Shown here: positions 23,420-30,578 of the stretch, piece after piece
Position numbering within the stretch: position 1 is the stretch's first letter
How the letters are laid out: every line of letters starts with the position of its first letter
Assembly (NCBI GenBank): GCA_963966275.1
Contig: CAWZYQ010000033.1
Location: 1 to 30,578, forward strand
Source of the DNA: UBA10427 sp003500135
GTDB lineage: Bacteria > Bacteroidota > Bacteroidia > Cytophagales > Cyclobacteriaceae
Length of the DNA: 30,578 bases
Direction of reading: 5' to 3'
Made by a program: the position numbers and the translations under genes
The notes under the pieces: generated by a model
The model's input: the letters and a program-made list of their open reading frames with translations, nothing else
Told to the model about the DNA's origin: nothing
The model's database searches: none

Positions 23420-24043
23420 ATGTTGAAGACTGAATCACTTTCTTTCACATTTGATGGTTCCTCGTATTTCAATTTTCCGGATATAGAACTGGCTGATCGG
23501 GAAGACCTCCTGATCTTGGGGGAATCGGGAATTGGGAAAACCACTTTATTGCACCTGATGGCCGGAATACTAAAGCCGGACTCAGGAAGAATAATGATCA
23601 ATGAGACGGATATCACTCAGCTGAGAAACAGGGAAACCGATCATTTTAGGGGTAAAAACCTAGGCATTGTTTTTCAAAAGCCCCATTTCATACGATCGCT
23701 TAACCTGATTGAGCATTTGCTTTTGATACAGCATTTGTCCGGAAAAAAAGATATCAGAAGAGTGCATAACGTATTGCATAGATTGGGCCTGGAAAATAAG
23801 GAAAAAGCCTACCCCCGAAAATTAAGTGAAGGCGAAAAACAACGCTTCTCCATAGCTATGGCGTTGATCAACCGTACGCAGATTTTACTGGCGGATGAAC
23901 CTACCTCCAGCCTGGATGACAGGAATTGCTTCAGGGTAGCTGAATTGCTGAAAGAACAAACGGAATATACCAACGGACAACTGATCATCATAACGCATGA
24001 TCAACGATTAAAAAAATTTTTTAAAAATTCAATACAGCTTTGA
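23420..24043 (+). CDS. ABC transporter ATPase, LolD/MacB type
   Basis: A 207-residue ATP-binding subunit of the FtsX-coupled class. Walker A is GESGIGKTT (34-42), the Q-loop is FQKPHFIRSL, the signature is LSEGE (135-139, in place of LSGGQ), Walker B is ILLADEP (155-161) and the H-loop is IITHD. The short length and FQK-x-x-FIRSLN pattern match the LolD/MacB/FtsE group rather than ZnuC. Its TGA overlaps the ATG of the permease (ATGA), so the two form one transporter. It opens the plus-strand half of the divergent zinc locus. The Gln-to-Glu change in the signature is seen in other active ABC proteins. Confidence 0.92.
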   Translation: MLKTESLSFTFDGSSYFNFPDIELADREDLLILGESGIGKTTLLHLMAGILKPDSGRIMINETDITQLRNRETDHFRGKNLGIVFQKPHFIRSLNLIEHLLLIQHLSGKKDIRRVHNVLHRLGLENKEKAYPRKLSEGEKQRFSIAMALINRTQILLADEPTSSLDDRNCFRVAELLKEQTEYTNGQLIIITHDQRLKKFFKNSIQL

Positions 24044-25241
24044 ACCTCATAAAACTTAGTTTTAAAAATATTCTTTCAAGACCTCTTTCTACAACAATGA
24101 GTCTGATCCTGTTAACATTAGGTGTCGGGATGATGTCATTTATTATCAGAATCGAATATCAGGCAAATAAGCAATTGGAAAATAATATAGCTGGGATCGA
24201 TATGGTAATAGGAGCGAAAGGTAGCCCATTACAACTGATACTTTCTCAATTTTTCATATTGATGCGCCAACAGGTAATATTTCGTTTTCAGAGTTTTCGA
24301 AAGTTTCCAGGCACCCATTGGTAGAAAAGGCTATTCCAATGTCTTTTGGAGATAGTTATGAGGGGTATCGTATTGTTGGTACGAATCACGATTATCCGGA
24401 GCATTACAGTGTCGAACTTTCTGAAGGTTCACTATGGAATAAACCGATGGAGGCGGTAATTGGACATAATGTAGCTCAAGAATTAAAGTTGGGAATAGGC
24501 GATACGTTTTTTGGCGTTCACGGGCTGACCAGTGCCATGGAAGCGCACGATGCACATCCCTACACGATTAAAGGGATATTCAAGCAGGGCAATTCCGTTT
24601 TAGATCAATTAATTCTTACTTCTTTGGAAAGTGTCTGGCATATCCATGACCACGAAGAAGAGGCCCATCATGCGGAGGTAGAAAACCAAAAAGATGAAAA
24701 GGAAATTACAGCAATGCTGATAAGCTTCAGAAACTCCATGGGCATGTTCCAGTTACCCCGAATGATCAATGAAAATACAAATATGCAGGCTGCTGTCCCT
24801 GCATATGAGGTGAGCAGAATAAATAACATTCTGGGAACCGGAACAGATATCATCAACATGATAGCTTTTACGATCATGATAGTAGCAGGTGTAAGTATTT
24901 TTATCAGTCTTTACAGTAACATGGAGCAACGAAAATACGAACTGGCTTTTCTCCGGACGTTTGGGGCTACCCGATATCAATTAGTTTTATTGGTACTAAG
25001 TGAAGGTATGATCCTCACTTCAATTGGTGTAATATCGGGCTTTTTTTTCAGTTTAGCGGGCGGAATAATTGCCTCTGGTTTTTTGAACGAAAAAATCCAT
25101 TTCGATATGTTGGAGATCTCGATCCTTACCAAAGAGATCATATTGATGGTTCTTGTACTTTTTATAGGAATAGCTGCCTCTGTTATGCCGTCCGTGGAAG
25201 CTTTTAAGGTAAATATTTCAAAAACTCTATCTGATGAATAA
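24040..25241 (+). pseudogene. FtsX/MacB-type permease, interrupted by a one-base frameshift
   Basis: About 400 codons encode an FtsX-family permease: N-terminal membrane segment (LSTTMSLILLTLGVGMMSFII), a periplasmic domain from VIGAKGSPLQLIL, and three C-terminal membrane segments (IINMIAFTIMIVAGVSIFISL, SIGVISGFFFSLAGG, IILMVLVLFIGIAAS). The frame changes at 24250-24254, where CAA-TTTTT-CAT has five T; six would give SQFFHIDAPTGNIS, the expected conserved sequence. As given, translation from 24040 ends at 24324, and the rest (to 25241) is in another frame. The periplasmic domain has a His-rich loop, HIHDHEEEAHHAE (24639-24677). The downstream gene is intact and overlaps by 8 bases. Sequencing error, recent mutation or slippage are all possible. 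Confidence 0.85.
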
Positions 25242-25668
25242 ACTATTAACGATTTTGTTTACCATAATCTCACTTCATTCCCAGGCTCAGGAAAAAATTA
25301 GCTGGGAGACACTGAACGACGTGAGCTTTACAAGAAAATATTATGAAGAAGTAGATGCCTATTTATTTTATCCTCAATTCGGCCATTCGGTAAAAGAATT
25401 GGAAGGAAAAGAAGTTTACATAAAGGGGCATATGCTGGTTATGGACAGAAAGGAAAATATTTATATACTATCAAAAAACCCTTATTCATCCTGTTACTTT
25501 TGTGGCAGCGCCGGCCCGGAAACCATTATTGAGCTTCACTTGAAACCGGGGCATGCCAGAATTAAAAATGATGAGGTAATTACGATAAAGGGAATTCTCA
25601 AACTTAACAAGGACGACATATACCATTGCAATTATATTCTGAAAAATGCTGAAGTTTTTGAAGAATAG
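25234..25668 (+). CDS. Periplasmic protein with a CxxC pair (DUF3299-like fold possible)
   Basis: A 144-residue exported protein: signal peptide 1-19 (MNKLLTILFTIISLHSQAQ), then WETLNDVSFTRKYYEEVDAYLFYPQF, ELEGKEVYIKGHMLVM and SSCYFCGSAGPETIIELHL with Cys87 and Cys90. The pattern of W..L, FYP, 'E-G-K-x-V-x-I-K-G' and a Cys pair resembles DUF3299-type beta-barrel (OB-like) proteins found next to FtsX permeases; this is recall, moderate certainty. It overlaps the permease end by 8 bases, so it is the third gene of the operon and probably the transporter's periplasmic partner. The Cys pair could bind metal or form a disulfide. Confidence 0.78.
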   Translation: MNKLLTILFTIISLHSQAQEKISWETLNDVSFTRKYYEEVDAYLFYPQFGHSVKELEGKEVYIKGHMLVMDRKENIYILSKNPYSSCYFCGSAGPETIIELHLKPGHARIKNDEVITIKGILKLNKDDIYHCNYILKNAEVFEE

Positions 25669-25854
25669 TATGTTCATATTTAAACGAATACTACTCTTTT
25701 GGTAATTAATCCTCATAAATCATCACTTTTTTACAACATTACTTTATTGAAATTAACAATTTGAAGTTCCTGAATCATGAGAGTAATTCCCTTAATTTCC
25801 ATTCGATTTGTTAATTCCACTTGTACTTTTTATTTTCAGTACAAATTGTTAGCT

Positions 25855-26259
25855 ATGAAAACACTTAAAACCATTTTTCTGCCCATTGTTTTGTCTGCCT
25901 TGTGGATATCCATCTCCGAGTTCGTCCGCAATGAGATATTATTAAAATCGTTTTGGTTGGAACACTATCAATCATTAGGGCTTGTTTTTCCGTCTGAGCC
26001 GGTAAATGGCGCCATTTGGGGCGTATGGTCCCTTGCCCTGGCGACTTCTATTTATATCATTTCCAGGAGATTTTCTCTTTGGCCCGCAATATTTATCACG
26101 TGGTTTATGGCTTTTGTGTTGATGTGGCTCGTTATTGGCAATATGGACGTTTTGCCCTTAGGCTTGCTTTGGGTGGCGCTCCCATTGAGCATTCTGGAGG
26201 TTACGGTAGCTGCGATAATTATTCGTGCGCTGGCCGACGGGCAGCCAGTAGCCATCTAA
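25855..26259 (+). CDS. Small four-helix membrane protein of unknown function
   Basis: A 134-residue protein with four hydrophobic segments: about 4-20 (TIFLPIVLSALWISIS), 45-68 (NGAIWGVWSLALATSIYII), 73-95 (SLWPAIFITWFMAFVLMWLVIG) and 100-125 (LPLGLLWVALPLSILEVTVAAII). I start it at ATG 25855 (MKTLKTIFLP); an upstream ATG at 25777 adds a less likely 26-residue leader. I do not recognise a named family. It follows the zinc operon after 186 bp that contain no shared operator, so there is no reason to count it into that regulon. A bidirectional terminator follows. Confidence 0.7.
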   Translation: MKTLKTIFLPIVLSALWISISEFVRNEILLKSFWLEHYQSLGLVFPSEPVNGAIWGVWSLALATSIYIISRRFSLWPAIFITWFMAFVLMWLVIGNMDVLPLGLLWVALPLSILEVTVAAIIIRALADGQPVAI

Positions 26260-26266
26260 ACAAAAA

Positions 26267-26286
26267 AAAGCGGTCTCGGCCGCTTT
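26267..26286. terminator. Bidirectional intrinsic terminator
   Basis: AAAGCGG (26267-26273), TCTCGG loop, CCGCTTT (26280-26286). It has an A run on the left and T-rich sequence on the right, and lies between the converging membrane-protein and exonuclease genes. Confidence 0.82.
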
Positions 26287-26302
26287 GTATCTTATTTTAT
26301 TT

Positions 26303-27121
26303 TTATCCGAGCTTAAATTTATCGCCCAAAGATTTTAGCTTGATTTCCGTGAGTCTTCTCTTCGTATCCAGCGGAAAATCGCCATTCATCATCCAGTCGT
26401 AGTAACCGGGTTCGCGTTGCAATACATCAGAAACAAGCTTCCCCTTGTGTTTACCGAAATTGAAGATTTCTTCACCCTTGGGGTTGCGGACCATTCTGCC
26501 GGCCAGGTCGACCATATTTTTGAGGGTCAGGTTATGCAACTTTTCCATGTCGTTCTCAATCTGCCCGATTTTGGCGCCTTTGATATCTTCCACTTCCGCA
26601 CCTTCATAGCGGGTTAACTGGTTTTTCAATACCTCAAAGGTCGCTTTGGTATCGGCCATAGCGCTGTGGGCATTGTCGAGGTTTTTGTCGCAATAAAACT
26701 TGTATGCTGCCGATAAAGTACGTTTTTCCATCAGAAAAAAGATCTTTTGTGCATCGATCAGTTTCTTTTTGGAAATATCGAACTCCACGTTTACACGTAA
26801 AAACTCTTCAACCAACATGGGTACATCAAATTTAAGGATGTTGTAACCTGCCAGGTCGGCGCCCTCCAGGAATTTGGCCAGGTTTTTGGCAATTTGCTTA
26901 AAAGTAGGTTTATCGGCTACGTCCTTGTCGTAAATACCGTGAATGGCGCTGGTTTCGGCCGGTATGGGGATTTCCGGATTAATGATTTCATGAAACTCTT
27001 CCTCCTCACCGTTGGGGTGTACTTTTAGTACAGCAACTTCTACAATGCGGTCTTTTGAAGGTATGGTTCCAGTAGTTTCGAGGTCAAAAAAAGCCAGGGG
27101 GCTCTTGAGGTGTAAATTCAT
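26303..27121 (-). CDS. DnaQ-family 3'-5' exonuclease with C-terminal DUF3820-like segment
   Basis: A 272-residue DEDD exonuclease. ExoI is FFDLETTG (Asp13, Glu15), ExoII is LAGYNILKFDVPML (Asp), ExoIII is AHSAMADTKAT (His and Asp, DEDDh type). The C-terminal part (about 215-260), IFNFGKHKGKLVSDVLQREPGYYDWMM in pieces, matches the short DUF3820-type domain found alone or after exonucleases. It is not a full DNA polymerase III epsilon arrangement, since that lacks this tail, so a repair or RNA-processing role is equally possible. It lies 10 bp after mpl on the same strand and ends at the bidirectional terminator. Confidence 0.9.
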   Translation of the reverse strand: MNLHLKSPLAFFDLETTGTIPSKDRIVEVAVLKVHPNGEEEEFHEIINPEIPIPAETSAIHGIYDKDVADKPTFKQIAKNLAKFLEGADLAGYNILKFDVPMLVEEFLRVNVEFDISKKKLIDAQKIFFLMEKRTLSAAYKFYCDKNLDNAHSAMADTKATFEVLKNQLTRYEGAEVEDIKGAKIGQIENDMEKLHNLTLKNMVDLAGRMVRNPKGEEIFNFGKHKGKLVSDVLQREPGYYDWMMNGDFPLDTKRRLTEIKLKSLGDKFKLG

Positions 27122-27131
27122 GCTGAGTTTT

Positions 27132-28520
27132 TTAGTATTTTAATATTTCTTTCGAGAGCGCCTTAATATCCAGGCCGTCAAAATTGCCAGAGCTCATCAA
27201 TAGCAGGTTTCTCTTTTCCCAATTTTGGGCCAGTAAACGTTCCATTAAGAGCTCTTTATCTTCAATGAGTTTCAACTGGTCGTAGTTAAATGCATTTCTT
27301 AGAAAAGCTTCGTCGATATCGTGCGAATCCTGGTGTTTGATCGATTTATTACTGCGATAAATGATCACCTCATCGGCGCTGATCAGCGTGTCTTTGTAGT
27401 TGGTCAAAAACTCCTTGTTCTGACTGCTGAAGGTATACAACTCCAACACTGCCGTCAATTTTCTTTCGGTATATTGTGCCTTTATGGCCGCGCATGAAGC
27501 ATGAACCTTGGAAGGGGAGTGGGCGTAGTCCAGATAAAAAGAGGTATTGCTCGATTTACCCACCATTTCCAGCCTTTTTGACGCACCGGAGAAGCTTTTG
27601 ATCGCTTTGTAGAAAGTGTCGTCATCAACACCAAGCCTCTTGAGGAGTTCTTTGGCGCCGGCAATATTTTGCATATTGTGTTTTCCGAAGATCTTGAGCG
27701 GAATATCACCCTTGTTAGTGGAAAGGAATGTTTTGCCGTCTTCTATAAAGTGAGGGTGCGTTTTATAGGGCAGGTAAGTTACATCCAGCCTTTCCTTGCT
27801 GCATACGACCGTAGTGGCAAGGTCGTCATCTTCGCAATAAATCAGCGTGCCTGCCTTCGGAGTAGCATCTGCCAGCATTTCAAACTGTTTGGCATATTCC
27901 TCAATTGTAGGAAATACATTTACATGGTCCCAGGCAATGCCTGAAATCAATGCTATATGGTGCTCATAGGCCAGGAACTTAGGCTTTGGATCAAGCGCAG
28001 AGCTCAGGTATTCATCGCCTTCAATGATAATGGTCGGTGCGTCGGTCAGTTTCACCTGGTTTTCTATTCCGTCCAGTGCGGCGCCTAATACATAGTCAAC
28101 TTTTTTTCGCGTTTGCGATAGCACATGTATCAGCATGGCAGTAATAGTGGTTTTGCCATGGCTGCCGGCAATCACGATTCGTTGCTTGTCACGCGACTGT
28201 TCACGTATGAATTCGGGGAATGAATATACTTTCAGCCCCTGTTTTTCCGCTTCGATCAACTCCGGATTGCCCTTTTTGGCATGCATGCCCAGAACTACGG
28301 CATCCAGATCTTTGTGAATGCGTTCGGGGTGCCAGCCCATTTCGTCTGGTAGTAAACCCTGGGCTTCAAGCTTAGACCTGGAAGGTTCAAATATTTCGTC
28401 GTCAGAGCCGGTAACGTGATGGCCCTTCTTTTTCAGGGCAATCGCCAGGCTGTGCATGATACTGCCACCTATGGCAATAAAATGTATTTTTTGTTGCTTC
28501 TGCTCGCTCATCGTCTCCAT
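27132..28520 (-). CDS. mpl: UDP-N-acetylmuramate:L-alanyl-gamma-D-glutamyl-meso-DAP ligase
   Basis: Attaches recovered murein tripeptide to UDP-MurNAc in peptidoglycan recycling. The 462-residue protein has the Mur ligase layout: N-terminal Rossmann domain with IHFIAIGGSIMHSLAIAL (the GGxxMxxLA pattern of Mpl), central ATP domain with IAGSHGKTTITAML, IIEGDEYLSSALD and HVNVFPTIEEY, and C-terminal domain with LDYAHSPSKV. The DAP-type peptidoglycan this implies is normal for Bacteroidota. I start it at ATG 28520 (METMSEQK); ATG 28511 is equally possible and a TTG at 28532 less so. The exonuclease gene follows 10 bp later. Confidence 0.94.
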   Translation of the reverse strand: METMSEQKQQKIHFIAIGGSIMHSLAIALKKKGHHVTGSDDEIFEPSRSKLEAQGLLPDEMGWHPERIHKDLDAVVLGMHAKKGNPELIEAEKQGLKVYSFPEFIREQSRDKQRIVIAGSHGKTTITAMLIHVLSQTRKKVDYVLGAALDGIENQVKLTDAPTIIIEGDEYLSSALDPKPKFLAYEHHIALISGIAWDHVNVFPTIEEYAKQFEMLADATPKAGTLIYCEDDDLATTVVCSKERLDVTYLPYKTHPHFIEDGKTFLSTNKGDIPLKIFGKHNMQNIAGAKELLKRLGVDDDTFYKAIKSFSGASKRLEMVGKSSNTSFYLDYAHSPSKVHASCAAIKAQYTERKLTAVLELYTFSSQNKEFLTNYKDTLISADEVIIYRSNKSIKHQDSHDIDEAFLRNAFNYDQLKLIEDKELLMERLLAQNWEKRNLLLMSSGNFDGLDIKALSKEILKY

Positions 28521-28853
28521 TTTGAATCTCAAAGATAGTAATTAACAGCTATTTGCCGTAAAATTTGGGGTTTGAAGCTGTTGTTTTCCGTTAATTGGTT
28601 TATTGTCAAACAATTAACTAAAGTAAAAATACAATATCGGGCGGATATATGAAAAGGGCACGGGAAAGCTTTGAAATAATGGTGATGTGGAAAACTTGTG
28701 ATTATGATGTGAATAACGAATCCCTGTGGTGGGCAGTGCGTTAATAAGTATGTGAATAGAGTCAAACCAACCGTGGAAAACTGGTATGCAACAAAACGGC
28801 CTGGTATTTTTGAAAGGCAGGTGAATGCCGTATGTTTGTAACCGATTTTTTAG
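28521..28853. other. Intergenic region before dnaB with DnaA-box-like cluster
   Basis: 333 bp with no supported gene. The left part (28590-28645) is AT-rich. Four sequences resembling the DnaA box TTWTNCACA, all read as TGTGNAWAA on the plus strand, lie in 95 bp: TGTGGAAAA (28686-28694) and TGTGAATAA (28708-28716) fit fully, TGTGAATAG (28751-28759) and CGTGGAAAA (28772-28780) with one mismatch each. The dnaB promoter follows. Confidence 0.45.
28809..28838 (+). promoter_or_regulatory. Promoter of dnaB
   Basis: TTTG (28809-28812), an 18-base spacer and TATGTTTG (28831-28838), an exact TAnnTTTG match, 15 bases before the dnaB ATG. The spacer is one base shorter than usual, so the assignment is moderate. 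Confidence 0.55.
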
Positions 28854-30461
28854 ATGGCAAAGATGGACACAAACAAACTCACCACAACGCGTACGGGCTA
28901 CAATCTTGGCAAAGGTCCGGTAAGAAGTGACTTAACGGAAAGCCTGGGTAAGTTGCCCCCCCAGGCAGTCGATTTGGAAGAAGCGGTTTTAGGGGCATTG
29001 ATGCTCGAAAAAGATGCGCTTACCAATGTGATCGACATATTAAAACCCGACAGCTTTTACCGCGACAATCATAAAGGGATATTTTCTGCCATCGTCGAGC
29101 TTTTTAACAATTCCGAACCGGTAGATATTCTGACGGTTACCAACCAGCTTCGCAAAAAGGGCGTGCTGGACATGGTAGGCGGGCCGTATTATATCACACA
29201 GTTGACCAGTAAGGTGAGTTCGGCCGCCAATGTGGAGTACCACGCCAGGATCATTACCGAAAAGGCCATTAAGCGAGAGTTGATCCAAATCGCCTCTGAG
29301 ATCCATCGCGAAGCTTATGAGGACTCTATCGACGTATTCGAATTGCTGGACAAAACCGAACAAAAGCTTTTTGAGGTTTCCGAGGTTAACATCAAGCGGA
29401 ACTATGCCGATATGCGGTCGATCATGCACGAGGCGATCATAGAACTGGAGAAAAAGAAAAATCAGAAGGATGGACTCACAGGTGTGCCTTCGGGTTTTAC
29501 CGACCTCGACCGGCTTACATCAGGGTGGCAGCGTTCTGACCTGGTCATCATCGCAGCACGGCCGGCAATGGGTAAAACTGCCTTTGTGTTATCCACTCTG
29601 CGCAATGCCGCCGTAAATTTCGGTAGGCCAGTAGCGATCTTCTCCCTGGAGATGTCGAATGTTCAACTGGTCAATCGTCTGATTTCAGCCGAGGCGGAAC
29701 TGGGCAGTGAAAAAATTAAAAAAGGAACGCTGGAAGAGTATGAGTGGGAGCAACTGATCCACAAAACGGCCAAGCTTTCGGAGGCGCCGCTCTTTATCGA
29801 CGATACGCCGGCGCTTTCCATTCTCGAACTGCGGGCGAAATGCCGAAAGCTGGTAGCCCAACATGGCGTGGAGCTGATCGCGATTGACTACCTGCAACTG
29901 ATGTCGGGCGATAAGACCAAAAATGCGGGCGGCAACCGGGAGCAGGAAATTGCTTCCATTTCGAGATCGCTCAAAAACATTGCCAAAGAACTCAACGTGC
30001 CCGTAATAGCGCTGTCGCAGCTCAGTAGGGCAGTAGAGGTTCGAGGTGGCGACAAACGACCGCAACTATCCGACCTAAGGGAATCCGGGGCCATTGAGCA
30101 GGATGCCGATATGGTAATGTTCCTCTACCGGCCCGAATACTATGGTATTACCCAGGATGAAGAGGGTAACCCACTGCAAGGTGTAGGAGAAGTGATTATT
30201 GCCAAACACCGAAACGGTTCCCTTGATACCGTAAAGCTGAAGTTTATCGGTCGGTTCACCAAGTTTACAGATCTCGAAATCAACCAGAATTACGGAGGCT
30301 TCCAGGGCGATGGTTCTGCCAGTTTTGAATCGGAAAGCGCCATGATGACCTTTCCAAGCAAAGCAAATAAGCCAAGTACTGACGAGGGCAGTAGTAGTGG
30401 TGGTGGCGACGCTGGTTTTGACTACAATATATCAGAGGATGATGAAGATGCGCCGTTCTAA
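28854..30461 (+). CDS. dnaB: Replicative DNA helicase
   Basis: The hexameric 5'-3' helicase of the replication fork. The N-terminal DnaB domain (about 34-135) begins LPPQAVDLEEAVLGALML. The RecA-like helicase domain (about 205-480) has Walker A ARPAMGKTAF (235-244), the Walker B strand ELIAIDYLQLM, the ALSQLSRAVEVRG arginine-finger region and LRESGAIEQDADMVMFLYRPEYY. At 535 residues it is longer than the E. coli protein because of a 30-residue N-terminal extension and a Gly/Ser-Asp/Glu tail (GSSSGGGDAG ... DDEDAPF), which resembles the acidic tail that SSB uses to bind partners. No intein is present. DnaA-box-like sites lie upstream. The gene starts at the ATG 15 bases after the predicted minus-7 element. 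Confidence 0.97.
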   Translation: MAKMDTNKLTTTRTGYNLGKGPVRSDLTESLGKLPPQAVDLEEAVLGALMLEKDALTNVIDILKPDSFYRDNHKGIFSAIVELFNNSEPVDILTVTNQLRKKGVLDMVGGPYYITQLTSKVSSAANVEYHARIITEKAIKRELIQIASEIHREAYEDSIDVFELLDKTEQKLFEVSEVNIKRNYADMRSIMHEAIIELEKKKNQKDGLTGVPSGFTDLDRLTSGWQRSDLVIIAARPAMGKTAFVLSTLRNAAVNFGRPVAIFSLEMSNVQLVNRLISAEAELGSEKIKKGTLEEYEWEQLIHKTAKLSEAPLFIDDTPALSILELRAKCRKLVAQHGVELIAIDYLQLMSGDKTKNAGGNREQEIASISRSLKNIAKELNVPVIALSQLSRAVEVRGGDKRPQLSDLRESGAIEQDADMVMFLYRPEYYGITQDEEGNPLQGVGEVIIAKHRNGSLDTVKLKFIGRFTKFTDLEINQNYGGFQGDGSASFESESAMMTFPSKANKPSTDEGSSSGGGDAGFDYNISEDDEDAPF

Positions 30462-30521
30462 CTCCGGAATAATCCTTTCTTGTAAACTAAGCACCCTTGT
30501 ATTATGTAAAGTGATCAGGCC

Positions 30522-30554
30522 TTGGTAACGTCCAGCTAAACGCTGGACGACCAA
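30522..30554. repeat. Strong palindrome at the right edge (REP-like or terminator)
   Basis: CGTCCAGC (30529-30536), TAAAC, GCTGGACG (30542-30549) is a perfect 8-bp hairpin. It is extended by TTGGT (30522-30526) pairing with ACCAA (30550-30554) across a two-base bulge. It lies 61 bp after dnaB and is followed by AAGGGAGTCTGGCTTTTAGC, with a short T run about 15 bases on, rather late for a classical terminator. It could be a dispersed palindromic repeat. Confidence 0.5.
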
Positions 30555-30578
30555 AGGGAGTCTGGCTTTTAGCGAATG

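Noticed and set aside
28529..28765. 78-codon minus-strand frame between mpl and dnaB
   Set aside because: It has His/Pro-rich random composition, no start context, and overlaps the mpl start and the DnaA-box-like region.

Overview
The window looks like chromosomal DNA from a member of the Bacteroidota, probably a Cytophagales-like aerobe; the order is inference. The evidence is the TAnnTTTG-type minus-7 promoter elements with a TTG about 18-21 bases upstream, the weak or absent Shine-Dalgarno sequences, and typical Bacteroidota genes: a TamL-like OMP85 lipoprotein, BatB/BatC, a long YwqK/MORN repeat protein, Mpl, and a DUF4625-like lipoprotein. Oxygen-dependent HemF suggests aerobic growth.

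Left part (1-16180), mostly minus-strand housekeeping genes: pcm - acyl-CoA thioesterase - unknown gene - proB; a LytTR response regulator on the plus strand; tamL - hemF - PAP2 phosphatase; a plus-strand SpoU/TrmH rRNA methyltransferase; STAS - rnz - YhhQ-type queuosine-precursor transporter; thiolase - YwqK repeat protein - purC; and batB - batC.

Middle (16400-16920): tRNA-Ser(GCU) and tRNA-Pro(UGG) behind a clear Bacteroidota promoter. An imperfect 22-bp direct repeat of the tRNA-Pro 3' end lies 167 bp downstream, which looks like an integration scar.

Accessory part (17160-25670): a metal, most likely zinc, homeostasis island. It holds a ZnuD-like TonB-dependent receptor, a His-rich DUF4625-like lipoprotein, two tandem Fur-family regulators, a COG0523 GTPase, a MerC-like membrane protein, and a divergent operon with an ABC ATPase, an FtsX/MacB-type permease (interrupted by a one-base frameshift and carrying a His-rich loop) and a periplasmic CxxC protein. 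One inverted repeat, TGCAA-N5-TTGCA, occurs at every main promoter of the island: once before the receptor, twice before the lipoprotein, twice in the 109-bp divergent promoter. This is very probably the operator of one of the Fur proteins (Zur-like). The arrangement implies outer-membrane uptake, periplasmic capture, cytosolic allocation and an FtsX-type ABC machine in one regulon, with no ZnuABC genes in view.

Right part (25850-30578): a small membrane protein, then mpl and a DnaQ-type exonuclease on the minus strand, and dnaB on the plus strand. The 330 bp upstream of dnaB contain four DnaA-box-like sequences in one orientation. A strong palindrome sits at the right edge.
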